DNA of 54,383 nt, from positions 1-54,383 of the forward strand of contig NZ_NXLX01000011.1 in assembly GCF_003364335.1 (NCBI RefSeq), written 5' to 3'. Under the pieces are notes generated by a model. It did not search any database. It worked only from the letters and a program-made list of their open reading frames with translations, and was not told the origin of the DNA. The position numbers and the translations under genes are program-made. Numbering within the stretch: the first letter of the stretch is position 1; each line of letters begins with the position of its first letter. Below are positions 1 through 8,773 of this stretch, in pieces. Origin of the DNA: Helicobacter anseris (lineage in GTDB: Bacteria; Campylobacterota; Campylobacteria; Campylobacterales; Helicobacteraceae).

Positions 1-32
1 AGAAGTATGAAGAATAATAATTAAAAAAGAAA

Positions 33-66
33 TTAAAAGTATTAATTAAAAGTATTAAAAAGTATT
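33..66. repeat. 13-bp tandem repeat, about 2.5 copies
   Basis: The unit TTAAAAGTATTAA occurs at 33-45 and again at 46-58, followed by a partial third copy (AAAGTATT, 59-66). It lies in gene-free DNA, so copy-number change would not alter a protein visible in this window. Confidence 0.75.
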
Positions 67-110
67 TTTAATTAAAACTAAGCAGAAGAAGAAAACAAAC
101 AAAGATTTTT

Positions 111-328
111 CCTTCTCCTGCCACCACTTAAACATTTTTATATTTTTTATTTTATTTTTTACTTTTCACTTTATAATTTTTTTGTTTTAAACAAACTAAA
201 ACAAAAAGAAATAAAACAATACTTTAAGCTTAAAAGATAAAAGAGAAATAACAAAACTCTTTAATCTTAAAATCAAATCTTAAAGTTTTATAACAAAACT
301 CCTTAGTTTAAGTGGTGGTTGGAGAGGG
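111..328. repeat. inverted repeat pair bracketing 172 bp of AT-rich DNA
   Basis: CCACCACTTAAAC at 121-133 is the exact reverse complement of 306-318. The outer ten bases on each side (111-120 and 319-328) also pair partly: CCTTCTCCTG against TTGGAGAGGG. No transposase lies between the arms and no target-site duplication was seen. It may be the base of a large stem or a remnant of a small mobile repeat. Confidence 0.6.
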
Positions 329-339
329 AAAGAGAAAGA

Positions 340-654
340 TTAGCTTTTAATAAGTGGAATTCCCATTTCCTCAAACTCTTCATAATTTTCTTTCAAAAAA
401 TAAACATTTTCTACTCCTAGATTCAATAAATGATGCACATACATAGAAGCAGTATTGCCATGGTAGCAGTAAAGTAAAATATTTTTATTAGTTTTTTCTT
501 CAGCAAGGGCAATTATTTTGCGAATATCTTGTAGATGGATTGCATTTTGAATGTGAAACTTCTTATAATCTTCTTTTTCTCTAATATCTATCACAATATA
601 ATCTTTGAGATTGATTTGTTTAAATTTTAGTGCGTAATCTTTTGTATTTTGCAT
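340..654 (-). CDS. GlpE-like rhodanese (sulfurtransferase domain)
   Basis: A single-domain rhodanese of about 104 residues. The active-site loop reads CYHGNTAS, close to the CYHGNSS loop of E. coli GlpE, with the catalytic Cys that carries the persulfide sulfur. The sequence VIDIREKEDY is the usual N-terminal strand and acidic loop of the fold. I start it at 654 because an AAAGG ribosome binding site lies just upstream. A longer reading from 726 would add 24 lysine-rich residues unlike the family and would run almost into the pheS ribosome binding site. It is divergent from pheS. The physiological sulfur acceptor is unknown. Confidence 0.85.
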   Translation of the reverse strand: MQNTKDYALKFKQINLKDYIVIDIREKEDYKKFHIQNAIHLQDIRKIIALAEEKTNKNILLYCYHGNTASMYVHHLLNLGVENVYFLKENYEEFEEMGIPLIKS

Positions 655-736
655 TTTTAAACCTTTATAAAATAATTTATTTTTAATAAAATAGCACTTT
701 ATTTTATCAAATACATCAATCCCCAAAGGAAAAAAA

Positions 737-1726
737 GTGGATATTTTTGAACAAAAGATATTAGAAGCAAAAAGTATGGCAGAGCTTGATGGAGTAAGAA
801 TTGAATTTTTTGGAAAAAAGGGAAGTGTTACTCAGAGATTTGCGGAGTTAAAGAATCTAGAAGGAGAAGCAAAGACTGAATTGGCAAAAGAATTAAGCTC
901 TCTTAAGGCAAAATTTGAGACATTATTTGCAGAAAAAAAGACAATTTTACAAAATCAAGAGTTAGCACAAGCATTGCTGAGTGAAAAAATTGATACAAGT
1001 TTGTTTTTTACACAAGCCAAAAGAAGTGTGGGGCATCCTATAAATTACACTAAAGATCGCATTATAGAATATTTTAGAAATTTGGATTATGATTTGTGCA
1101 TAGGGCCTTTAGTAGAAGATGATTTTCATAATTTTGAGGCTTTAAATCTGCCTGTATATCATCCAGCAAGAGATATGCAAGATACTTTTTATTTTAAAGA
1201 TTCTATGTTGTTGCGCACGCATACTTCTCCTGTGCAAATTCGCACAATGCTAGCACAAAAACCACCAATTAAGATGATTTGTCCTGGTGCTACTTTTCGT
1301 AGGGATTATGATTTGACACATACGCCAATGTTCCATCAAGTAGAGGGATTGGTAGTAGATTGCGGTAGTAGTGCAAACTTTGCAAATCTTAAATTTACTC
1401 TTGAAAATTTTTTACAATATCTTTTTGGTGATGTAAAAGTGCGTTTTAGATCAAGCTTTTTTCCTTTTACAGAGCCTAGTGCAGAAGTTGATATTAGTTG
1501 TAATTTTTGTGGGGGTAGTGGTTGTAGGGTATGCTCTCATACAGGATGGCTTGAAGTTTTGGGGTGTGGAGTAGTAGATTCTAGAGTATTTGAGGCTGTG
1601 GGTTATGAGGGGGTAAGTGGCTATGCCTTTGGTATGGGTATTGAGCGCTTAGCAATGCTTACTTGTGGGGTAAATGACCTTAGGAGTTTTTTTGAGACAG
1701 ATTTAAGGGTATTGGAGCAATTTTAA
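737..1726 (+). CDS. pheS: phenylalanine-tRNA ligase alpha subunit
   Basis: The catalytic subunit of the alpha2-beta2 phenylalanyl-tRNA synthetase, cytoplasmic, 329 residues. Class II motif 2 is visible ([18 protein letters not shown]) and motif 3 is [10 protein letters not shown] near residues 300-308. A four-cysteine knuckle ([12 protein letters not shown]) sits just before the conserved LEVLGCG segment. It is absent from E. coli PheS as I remember it and may bind zinc. The start is GTG at 737, six bases after AAAGGA. The stop overlaps the pheT start by one base (TAATG), so the two subunits are translationally coupled. Confidence 0.97.
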   Translation: MDIFEQKILEAKSMAELDGVRIEFFGKKGSVTQRFAELKNLEGEAKTELAKELSSLKAKFETLFAEKKTILQNQELAQALLSEKIDTSLFFTQAKRSVGHPINYTKDRIIEYFRNLDYDLCIGPLVEDDFHNFEALNLPVYHPARDMQDTFYFKDSMLLRTHTSPVQIRTMLAQKPPIKMICPGATFRRDYDLTHTPMFHQVEGLVVDCGSSANFANLKFTLENFLQYLFGDVKVRFRSSFFPFTEPSAEVDISCNFCGGSGCRVCSHTGWLEVLGCGVVDSRVFEAVGYEGVSGYAFGMGIERLAMLTCGVNDLRSFFETDLRVLEQF

Positions 1727-4077
1727 TGAAAGTTACAACATATTTATTAAAAGAATTTATTGATATTGAGCATTTGGAGATTGAGGCAATTTGCAATGCT
1801 TTGAATGTTATAGGGCTAGAAGTAGAGGTTTCTACTCCTATGGTAGTTCCAAAAAAGATTGTTGTTGGTAAGGTATTGCAAAAAGAAGCACATCCAGATG
1901 CAGATAAACTTAGTGTATGTAAGGTAGATGTGGGTCATGAGGTATTGCAAATTGTATGTGGTGCAAAAAATGTTGCACAAGATCAATTTGTTGCTGTGGC
2001 ATTAAATGGAGCAAGACTTGAATTTGATGAAAAGATTTTGGAGATTAAGCCTAGTAAGCTTAGAGGAGTAGAGAGTTTTGGAATGCTTTGCTCTAGTGTA
2101 GAGTTAGGTTTGCCAAAAATAAATGATGGCATTATGCTTTTAGATGAGAGTATAGGAGAACTTGTCTTAGGTAAGGAATTAAGAGAATATGAAATTTTTA
2201 ATACTCACTTGCTTGAAATATCTCTAACACCAAATCGTGGAGATTGTCTTTGTGTCTTAGGAATTGCTAGAGAGATTAAAACTTATTTTGCCTTGCAGCT
2301 TAAAAAAGCAAAAGAGTATATGAGCACCAATCAGTTTGGCATTGGAAGAAAATTTCAAGTTTCGCAAAAAAATAAAGTTGATTCTTCTTTGCTTTATAAG
2401 GTGGTGGATTTTGAACAAAGAACCCTTCCTTTAAAAATGCAAATTGCCTTAGGGATTGGCGGTATTTTAAAAACAGGGATTATTGAAAATTATACAGGTT
2501 ATGTTTCTTATATGACAGGGGTTGTGTTAAATGCATATGAAGCTGATAGGCTTTATAAAAATCAGAATCCAACAAGTGAGATTTTATGGCTTTATGTGCA
2601 AAAGAATCAAAAAGGTTTTGAAGAGGTGTTTGCAAATGAGGTGTTATCAAATATTGGTGTGGGAAATTTGATTGAGCAAAATCTTGATGCAAGCAAGACA
2701 ATTATCTTTGAAGCAAGTTATATCAATCCTGCACAAATTTCTCAAGTCTTATTTGATAATAAAGATTGCAAACAAAATAAAGAGCTTACCTACAAGAGCG
2801 CAAGAGGCACAAATCCTAATTTGCATTTAGGAATCAATTATCTATGCCTATTGCTAGATGCTTATAATTCTTGTTTTATTTATGATGGTGTGCAAGAGAT
2901 TAAGCAAGATAGGGAAGAAAATGTCATACGCACAAAGTTTTCAAGTATTGCGCAGATTATTGGATTTGAAATACCTATTGAAATGGTCTCTGATATTTTA
3001 AAACAATTAGATTTCTATCTTGAGTTAAAAACAAATGATAATTCCTTTAGCGTGGTAGTGCCATCTTATCGTCATGATATTCAAACAGAGCAAGATCTTG
3101 CAGAAGAGATTCTAAGAATCTATGGGGTGGATAAGATTCCAGCACTTCCGCATAAAATGCAAGAAAAACCAAAAAATACCCCAGCATATCTTGATTACAA
3201 AAATCAAAGAGATTTGATAAAAAGGGCTTTGAGCAATAATTTTGTAGAATGTATTCATTATCTTTTTTATCAAAGAGAGAGACTTCAAAAATTTGGTTTT
3301 GAAGTGCTTGATTTACAAAAAGATCTTTTAAATCCTATAACTTCTGAGCTTAATACTTTAAGAACTTCTTTAATTCCAGCACTTTTAGATTCGATTTTAA
3401 GAAATCAAAATTTTGGATACAAAAATATACGATTATGTGAGATTGGAAGTGTTTATGATAGCAATCGCACAGAGAACACAAAGGTTGCTTTTGTAGTAAG
3501 TGGATTAAAGGAAAAAGAACAATTCCCTAATCCAAAAGGCATAAAGTGGGATTTTTATTCTTTTGCTCAAGTTGTTGCAAATATTGTAGGAAATTTTGAA
3601 CTTCAAAAATATGATGGTAATACGCCAAATATTTTGCATCCTCATCAAAGTGCTTGGGTCTATATCAAAAATCAAAAAGCAGGATTTATTGCAAAATTGC
3701 ACCCTAGTATCGCAAGGGAGATGGATTTGCAAAATGTATTTTTGTGTGAGCTTGATTTGCAAAAATTAGCCTTAGAGCACCCTATTTGCAAACCTTTTTC
3801 TAAGCTTCCGACAAGCCTTAGGGATTTGACTTTGATTATTGATGATACTTTGGCATTTTTTGAGATAAAACAAGCGATTTTACAAGCCAATATAAAATAT
3901 CTTAAAAATGTTTATCCTCTTGATATTTTTACACAAGATGATGGCAAAATAGCTCTAAGTATTCGTGCAGAAATCACCCCAGAAGATATCACGCTTACAG
4001 AAGAAGATATCACAAAGACAATGCAAAAAATCTTAGAAGTTTTAGAGCAAAAGTTTAAAATCAAGCTTAAAAATTAA
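1726..4077 (+). CDS. pheT: phenylalanine-tRNA ligase beta subunit
   Basis: The 783-residue beta subunit. In order: an EMAP/OB-type tRNA-binding domain (about 40-150, starting near VVGKVLQKEAHPDADKLSVC), B3/B4 editing region (about 200-370), B5 domain (about 395-470, VPSYRHDIQTEQDLAEEILR), a core class II-like domain, and a C-terminal anticodon-binding FDX-ACB domain (about 690-783, starting near FSKLPTSLRDLTL). The length is normal. It partners PheS, overlaps it by one base, and is followed after 5 bp by aroA. Confidence 0.97.
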   Translation: MKVTTYLLKEFIDIEHLEIEAICNALNVIGLEVEVSTPMVVPKKIVVGKVLQKEAHPDADKLSVCKVDVGHEVLQIVCGAKNVAQDQFVAVALNGARLEFDEKILEIKPSKLRGVESFGMLCSSVELGLPKINDGIMLLDESIGELVLGKELREYEIFNTHLLEISLTPNRGDCLCVLGIAREIKTYFALQLKKAKEYMSTNQFGIGRKFQVSQKNKVDSSLLYKVVDFEQRTLPLKMQIALGIGGILKTGIIENYTGYVSYMTGVVLNAYEADRLYKNQNPTSEILWLYVQKNQKGFEEVFANEVLSNIGVGNLIEQNLDASKTIIFEASYINPAQISQVLFDNKDCKQNKELTYKSARGTNPNLHLGINYLCLLLDAYNSCFIYDGVQEIKQDREENVIRTKFSSIAQIIGFEIPIEMVSDILKQLDFYLELKTNDNSFSVVVPSYRHDIQTEQDLAEEILRIYGVDKIPALPHKMQEKPKNTPAYLDYKNQRDLIKRALSNNFVECIHYLFYQRERLQKFGFEVLDLQKDLLNPITSELNTLRTSLIPALLDSILRNQNFGYKNIRLCEIGSVYDSNRTENTKVAFVVSGLKEKEQFPNPKGIKWDFYSFAQVVANIVGNFELQKYDGNTPNILHPHQSAWVYIKNQKAGFIAKLHPSIAREMDLQNVFLCELDLQKLALEHPICKPFSKLPTSLRDLTLIIDDTLAFFEIKQAILQANIKYLKNVYPLDIFTQDDGKIALSIRAEITPEDITLTEEDITKTMQKILEVLEQKFKIKLKN

Positions 4078-4082
4078 AAACA

Positions 4083-5351
4083 ATGAAAATAGCAAAAGCC
4101 AAGGGACTAAAAGGAGAGATAGAAAATATCGCTACAGATAAGTCTATTTCTCATCGTTGTGTCATTTTTTCTTTACTTGCAAACACTCCTAGCGAAATCA
4201 AAAATTTTTTATATGCTAAAGATACTCTTAGCACTTTAAATATTGCAAAACAGCTTGGACTAAGAGTTGAACAAAAAGATAGCAATACCCTTAGATTTAT
4301 TCCCCCAGAAAAAATACAAGAACCTGATGATATCTTAGATTGCGGCAATGCGGGAACTGCAATGAGGCTTTATATGGGTTTATTGGCAGGACTAAGGGGA
4401 TATTTTGTTTTAAGTGGGGATTGTTATTTAAAAAATCGTCCTATGGGAAGAGTGATAGAACCCTTAAGAGAGATTGGAGCAAAAATTTTTGCAAGAAAAG
4501 ATAATGCATTAGCACCCATCAGTATTATTGGAAATACTCTTGAGGGATTTAGATATGAAAGTAAAGTGGCATCTGCACAGATAAAAAGTGCGATGATTCT
4601 TGCAGGATTATTTGCAAAAGAGAAATCTTTTTTTAAAGAACCTTATTTAAGTAGAGACCATACAGAAAGATTGCTAAAAAATATGGGAGCAGATTTGCAA
4701 GATAAAGATGGAGGTATTAGCATCTCTCCTTTGCAAGAGCCTCTAAAACCTCTTATCTTAGAGATTCCATCAGATCCATCAAGTGCTTTTTTCTTTGCAG
4801 TAGGTGCGACAATATTGCCAAATAGCTATCTTATTTTAAAAAATATTTTGCTTAATCCGACAAGAATACAAGCATTTGAGATATTAAAAAAGATGGGTGC
4901 AAAAATTACTTATGAAATTACACAAAATACTCATGAAATAATAGGTGATATTAGTGTGCAATCTAGTAGTTTAAATGCGATTGTTTTAGAGGAAAAAATT
5001 GCTTGGTTGATTGATGAGATTCCAGCATTGAGCATTGCAATGGCAAATGCAAAGGGAAAAAGCATTATAAAGAATGCAAAAGAATTGCGTGTTAAAGAAA
5101 CAGATAGAATCAAAGCCCTTGTGAGTAATCTTTCAAAAATGGGCATTGAGGTAGAAGAATTTGAAGATGGTTTAAGTATTTGTGGCGGAGAGTTAAAGGA
5201 AGCAAAGGTGCAGAGTTTTGGTGATCATCGTATTGCTATGAGCTTTGCTATAGCAGGGCTTTTGTGTGGAGTAGAGATAGAAGGATTTGAATGTGTAGAT
5301 ATCTCTTTCCCTAATTTTTTAGAAATCTTGCAAAAAATGATACAGAGGTAA
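4083..5351 (+). CDS. aroA: EPSP synthase (3-phosphoshikimate 1-carboxyvinyltransferase)
   Basis: This enzyme joins shikimate-3-phosphate and phosphoenolpyruvate to give EPSP, the sixth step of the shikimate pathway. It has 422 residues, the normal size. DKSISHR (residues 19-25) carries the PEP-binding Lys. LDCGNAGTAMRL (85-96) is the signature loop, with Gly and Ala at the usual positions. RPMGRVIEPL and KELRVKETDRI are also typical. It lies in a compact run with pheT and ispH. aroK and aroE of the same pathway are elsewhere in this window. Confidence 0.97.
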   Translation: MKIAKAKGLKGEIENIATDKSISHRCVIFSLLANTPSEIKNFLYAKDTLSTLNIAKQLGLRVEQKDSNTLRFIPPEKIQEPDDILDCGNAGTAMRLYMGLLAGLRGYFVLSGDCYLKNRPMGRVIEPLREIGAKIFARKDNALAPISIIGNTLEGFRYESKVASAQIKSAMILAGLFAKEKSFFKEPYLSRDHTERLLKNMGADLQDKDGGISISPLQEPLKPLILEIPSDPSSAFFFAVGATILPNSYLILKNILLNPTRIQAFEILKKMGAKITYEITQNTHEIIGDISVQSSSLNAIVLEEKIAWLIDEIPALSIAMANAKGKSIIKNAKELRVKETDRIKALVSNLSKMGIEVEEFEDGLSICGGELKEAKVQSFGDHRIAMSFAIAGLLCGVEIEGFECVDISFPNFLEILQKMIQR

Positions 5352-5354
5352 AAA

Positions 5355-6179
5355 ATGGAAATTAAATTGGCAAAAAAATACGGATTTTGTTTTGGAGTAA
5401 AAAGAGCTATACAGCTGGCAGAGAAAAGTGCAGGGGCTATTACATTTGGCCCATTGATACACAATGAAAGAGAGATTAAGCGTCTAGAGGATTCTTATAG
5501 TGTTTTTGTAGAAAATAGCACAGAAAATGTCAAAGATAATCAAAGTGTTATTATCAGAACACACGGCATTACAAAGCAGGATTTGGATATCTTAAAATCC
5601 AAAAATGCAAAGATTACTGATGCGACTTGTCCTTTTGTCATCAAGCCCCAACAAATTGCAGAATCTATGAGTAAAGAGGGGTATTGCATTGTAATTTTTG
5701 GAGATGTTACACATCCTGAGATTAAGGGAGTGATGAGCTATTCTGTAAGTGAGCCTATCGTGGTGGGAAGTCTTGAGGAGCTTTATGGTAAAAAGCTAGG
5801 AAAAAAAGTAGCGTTAATTTCTCAAACTACCAAGCAAACAAAAAAATTTTTAGAAATCGCAGATTATTTAATGCAAAATTGTTATGAAACAAGAGTGTTT
5901 AATACTATTTGCAACGCGACTTTTGATAATCAAGAAGCAGTAAGAGAGCTTAGCCAAGAAGTGGATATTATGATTGTTGTAGGAGGCAAGACTTCTTCAA
6001 ATACAAAACAGCTTTTGCACATCGCGCAGATGTATTGCAAGGATAGCTATTTGGTAGAAGATGAAAATGATTTAGAGGATTTGTGGTTTAGAGATAAAAA
6101 AATATGTGGCATTACAGCAGGAGCTTCTACGCCTGATTGGATTGTAAAAAAAGTGCAAGATAAAATCTCAAAGCTTTGA
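5355..6179 (+). CDS. ispH: 4-hydroxy-3-methylbut-2-enyl diphosphate reductase
   Basis: The last enzyme of the MEP isoprenoid pathway, an iron-sulfur protein making IPP and DMAPP. The three cluster ligands are visible as Cys12 (YGFCFG), Cys92 (DATCPF) and Cys186 (NTICNATF). The substrate histidines RTHG (about 69-71) and VTHPEIKG (about 120) are present. It has 274 residues, normal for the family. The start at 5355 follows AGAGG. The stop codon lies inside a 24-bp palindrome with a T-run, so transcription probably ends here. In H. pylori rpsA comes next. Here an autotransporter gene intervenes. Confidence 0.97.
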   Translation: MEIKLAKKYGFCFGVKRAIQLAEKSAGAITFGPLIHNEREIKRLEDSYSVFVENSTENVKDNQSVIIRTHGITKQDLDILKSKNAKITDATCPFVIKPQQIAESMSKEGYCIVIFGDVTHPEIKGVMSYSVSEPIVVGSLEELYGKKLGKKVALISQTTKQTKKFLEIADYLMQNCYETRVFNTICNATFDNQEAVRELSQEVDIMIVVGGKTSSNTKQLLHIAQMYCKDSYLVEDENDLEDLWFRDKKICGITAGASTPDWIVKKVQDKISKL

Positions 6180-6186
6180 GATTTTT
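6162..6186 (+). terminator. palindromic terminator overlapping the ispH stop; left copy of a direct repeat
   Basis: Positions 6162-6185 form a perfect 24-bp palindrome centred on AAGCTT, ending in TTTTT. It contains the last four ispH codons and its TGA (6177-6179). The same 25 bases recur with 3 mismatches at 8686-8710, downstream of the autotransporter. An intrinsic terminator is the likeliest role. Confidence 0.7.
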
Positions 6187-6194
6187 GCTAAAAT
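6187..6194 (+). promoter_or_regulatory. candidate extended -10 promoter of the autotransporter
   Basis: TGCTAAAAT (from 6187, running just past the T-run of the ispH terminator) resembles an extended -10 box (TGn-TAAAAT). It would start transcription near 6201, about 30 nt before the ATG at 6231. It is the only good -10-like site between the terminator and the gene. No -35 was identified. Confidence 0.45.
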
Positions 6195-6230
6195 TTCACC
6201 TTTTAAAAATTCAAAATAAAAGGAGCAGTA

Positions 6231-8646
6231 ATGCAAACTAAAATAACCCCCCCCCCCATTTTTAAATATTAGAAATTCTTCTTTAAAAGCCATAGGTTTA
6301 GCTTTCTCACTTTCTTCGATACTTTTTTCTCAAGATATTAACTTTGAATATAAAAATGGTTCAAATACAGGTTCTCAATATGCAAATTTTGATCCTAATG
6401 ATAAAAAGCTTGTTATTAGCGAATCTGCGATATCAAATCAGGTTCCAACAAATTCCACAATCAATTTTGTTAATACTACTAATAGCAAATGGGATACTGG
6501 TTTAAGTGGTAACGATGGTATTAAAAGCTATGAGATCAATACCCCTACAAGCACTCTAGTCTTTAAGGCTTTAGCTAATGACAAAGGTGCTGGTTTTACA
6601 GATGGCTTTTTTGAAACATTGGAGATTACTGCAAAAAGCATTAGCTTTGGAGATGGCAGTGTCACGATAAATGATCTCTTTGCTGGATGGTCAGGGAGTA
6701 GTAAGACTATCCCAGCATATTTTTCAAATCTTAAAAGTGGAAGTAAATTAAACGCAGATGTAACTATCAATAGTGATGGGACTTTGGCTTCTGTTGTGAT
6801 ACTAAAAGAGCAAGAAAATGCAGTGATTACTACAATTTCTAAAAATCTCATAGTAAATCAAGGAGGTATTGCTGCAGGCAGTCAGATAGAAGGCAAAGAA
6901 GGGGTGATAGAAGTCGGCGGTAGGGCTACTTTGAGAGATGTGAATATTGCGACTTTTATGCCAGAGAGCGGAGTGATTGGTAATATTACGATTTTAAAGG
7001 CATATGGTGGAGTAGATTTACAAGGTGTGAAGAGTGCCTCTGCATTTGCTTGGGCTCAGGCAGGAGATTTGGTGAGTGGATTGGAGAATATTAAAGGGAG
7101 TAGTGGTAATACCGCAGCAGAAGAAGGAGGTTTGACTTATAGGCTTACAGCATATACCCTAGAAGCAAAGGTAGATGGAAATGCTTTGATTGTGACACCA
7201 AAACTCACAGAAGAAGCAAAAAATCAAGATATAAAAACACTCGTAAATACTGAAAAGAATGAGGCAATTTTAGTGTTTTATAATAATTGGAAACAACATG
7301 AAAATAATCCGAATGGCACCAATGGCTTTTCTCAACAAAAAGTTAAAGAAATTATACAAACTATCGGAGATTTTCTTAGAGCTCGAGGAATTGATCCTGA
7401 TACAGGAAATCCTCTATCAAGCACTTTTGTTTTAAAAAGTGCAAATGTTCTAGCAGATTCTATCCAAACAAAATTATCTACTGAAATAACTCCGACAATG
7501 GCAGATATTACCAATAAACTAGATATTTTAACCAACAAAGACAATGCAGATATTACTGAAGCAATCAAAAATTCAAGCAATGATTTATTAGCAGTAAATT
7601 TTGTGGCTAGATCTGCTCAAGCATATAATAATCTACCATTGCAACTTGTTGATGAAGTAAAATCAAGTATCAAACAAACAGCAAGTAGTGCTAATCTTGC
7701 CTTTTTGCAAGAAAATCTTGGAGTAAAAATGGCGGTGACTCAAAGATTGATGGGATATAAGCCAATCTCTTTAAGTAAAGTAGAAAAGCAAGATGAGGAA
7801 AATAAAGAAGCAATAGAAGTGGTGCAAATTGCAAATGTAAGGAATCTGTGGGTAAATACCTATGGTGGTAGTATGATAGTAGGAAACAATGTAGGGGGTC
7901 TTGGTGGTGTGAGTGTAGGTTTTGATGATAGTAAGGAAAATGCTATCATCGGAGGCTACCTTGCTTACACTTACAATTATGCAAAAGATGATTTATTGAA
8001 ACTTGATGCACAAAGTATAGAAGCTGGATTTTACACAAGAATGGATTTTAATTCCCATCAAATAGATGTGAATCTAAAAACTCAAGCAAATTTTATCAAT
8101 CAAGAAAGAGAAACTAAGATTTATGCATCTAGCACAAAGGCAAATTATTTTAATTCTTATAGTGCTTTAGAGGTAAGATATGGATATAACTTTGGTAGTG
8201 AGAGCTTTTTTACAAAACCATTTATTGGTGCTAGAGTAGGGTATAGCATGACACCTTCTTATAAGGATAGTGGGGATATTATCTTAGATTTTGAAGCACA
8301 AAATAATGTGATTGGGACATTAAGTTTTGGAGTGGAATTGCGAAAGTTTTTTGATAAATCAGGATTTTTGTATGTGATACCAAGTATTGAGCAAGGGGTT
8401 TTTGGATTGCAAGATTCTCTAAAATTTAAAGGTGCTACAAATATCTCAAATGCACTAGAGATTGATAATAGGGCAAAAACTTATGCACAATTGTTGATTG
8501 GTGGAGAAATCAGAGTGAATAATGCTTGGAATATTGGACTTGGTATGGCACTAAAACAAATAATTACTGGCTTGCAAGATGATAATCAAGAGTGGAAAAA
8601 CCAAACCTACATTACAGGAAATATTTCTGGTATCTATAAATTTTAA
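6231..8646 (+). CDS. phase-variable autotransporter with VacA-like beta-barrel, OFF as sequenced
   Basis: ATG at 6231 follows AGGAG by 5 bases. Reading through the C11 tract gives only 13 codons (MQTKITPPPIFKY, stop at 6270). With C10 the frame stays open to 8646, giving about 804 residues. That product has a signal peptide (basic start, hydrophobic AIGLAFSLSSILFS, likely cut before QDIN), a beta-rich passenger (about 35-330), a more helical linker (about 330-520) and a C-terminal beta-barrel (about 536-804) ending in Phe. Barrel segments AIIGGYLAYTYNY, GFYTRMDFNSHQ, SALEVRYGYNF and LLIGGEIRV match H. pylori VacA barrel segments as I remember them. I saw no cysteine in the whole product. The frame ahead of the tract has a stop at 6244, so no alternative start rescues it. 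It lies between ispH and rpsA. Cargo function is unknown. Confidence 0.9.
6247..6257 (+). repeat. C11 mononucleotide tract (phase-variation switch)
   Basis: Eleven consecutive C, beginning in codon 6 of the autotransporter gene. C10 or C13 would join the start codon to the long downstream frame. C11 gives a stop 13 bases past the tract. Poly-C and poly-G tracts of this length are the usual slipped-strand switches in Helicobacter and Campylobacter surface genes. Confidence 0.92.
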
Positions 8647-8665
8647 ATAGAAATTTTTGTGAAAG

Positions 8666-8721
8666 AAAACTCCTAAAAAGTATAAAAAATTTTAAAGCTT
8701 AGAGATTTTTTGGGAGTTTTT
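8666..8721 (+). terminator. candidate terminator after the autotransporter
   Basis: AAAACTCCTAAAAA (8666-8679) pairs, with one mismatch, with TTTTTGGGAGTTTT, and a T-run follows up to 8721. The large loop contains the right copy of the direct repeat. It would separate autotransporter transcription from rpsA. Confidence 0.5.
8686..8710 (+). repeat. right copy of the 25-bp direct repeat flanking the autotransporter
   Basis: It matches 6162-6186 at 22 of 25 positions, including a 17-base core with one mismatch (AAAGCTTaGAGATTTTT against AAAGCTTtGAGATTTTT). The distance between copies is 2524 bp and spans the whole autotransporter gene. The left copy is the ispH 3' end, so this one may be a duplicated scrap of ispH. 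Confidence 0.7.
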
Positions 8722-8738
8722 AAGCAAAAATAAGATAA

Positions 8739-8744
8739 TATAAC
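8739..8744 (+). promoter_or_regulatory. candidate -10 box for rpsA
   Basis: TATAAC within AGATAATATAACGCG lies about 30 bp before the rpsA ATG. It would give a leader of about 20-25 nt containing AAGGG. It suggests rpsA is transcribed independently of the autotransporter. A second possible box, TAATAT, overlaps it. Confidence 0.4.
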
Positions 8745-8773
8745 GCGAAAAATACAAATTTAAGGGTTTTTGG

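Larger units (their letters stand above)
1..339. other. AT-rich gene-free stretch with repeats
   Basis: No convincing coding region, tRNA or rRNA is visible here. The DNA is extremely AT-rich. It holds a 13-bp tandem duplication (33-58), an inverted repeat (111-133 with 306-328) and a 16-bp direct repeat with one mismatch (248-263 and 290-305, beginning ATAACAAAACTC). It lies downstream of the rhodanese gene, which ends at 340 on the minus strand. The stretch could be a decayed gene, a 3' flank of something left of the window, or a structured transcript. None of these is decidable from the sequence alone. Confidence 0.6.

Noticed and set aside
111-328. Insertion sequence ends
   Set aside because: No transposase or remnant between the arms and no target duplication seen; kept only as an inverted repeat.
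340-726. Longer rhodanese starting at 726
   Set aside because: It would leave almost no room before pheS and adds residues not typical of the fold. ATG at 654 has a better ribosome binding site.
6619-8646. Separate 675-residue gene starting at TTG 6619
   Set aside because: The open frame continues upstream without a stop to the C tract and includes a signal peptide. The TTG has no ribosome binding site and lies inside the passenger.
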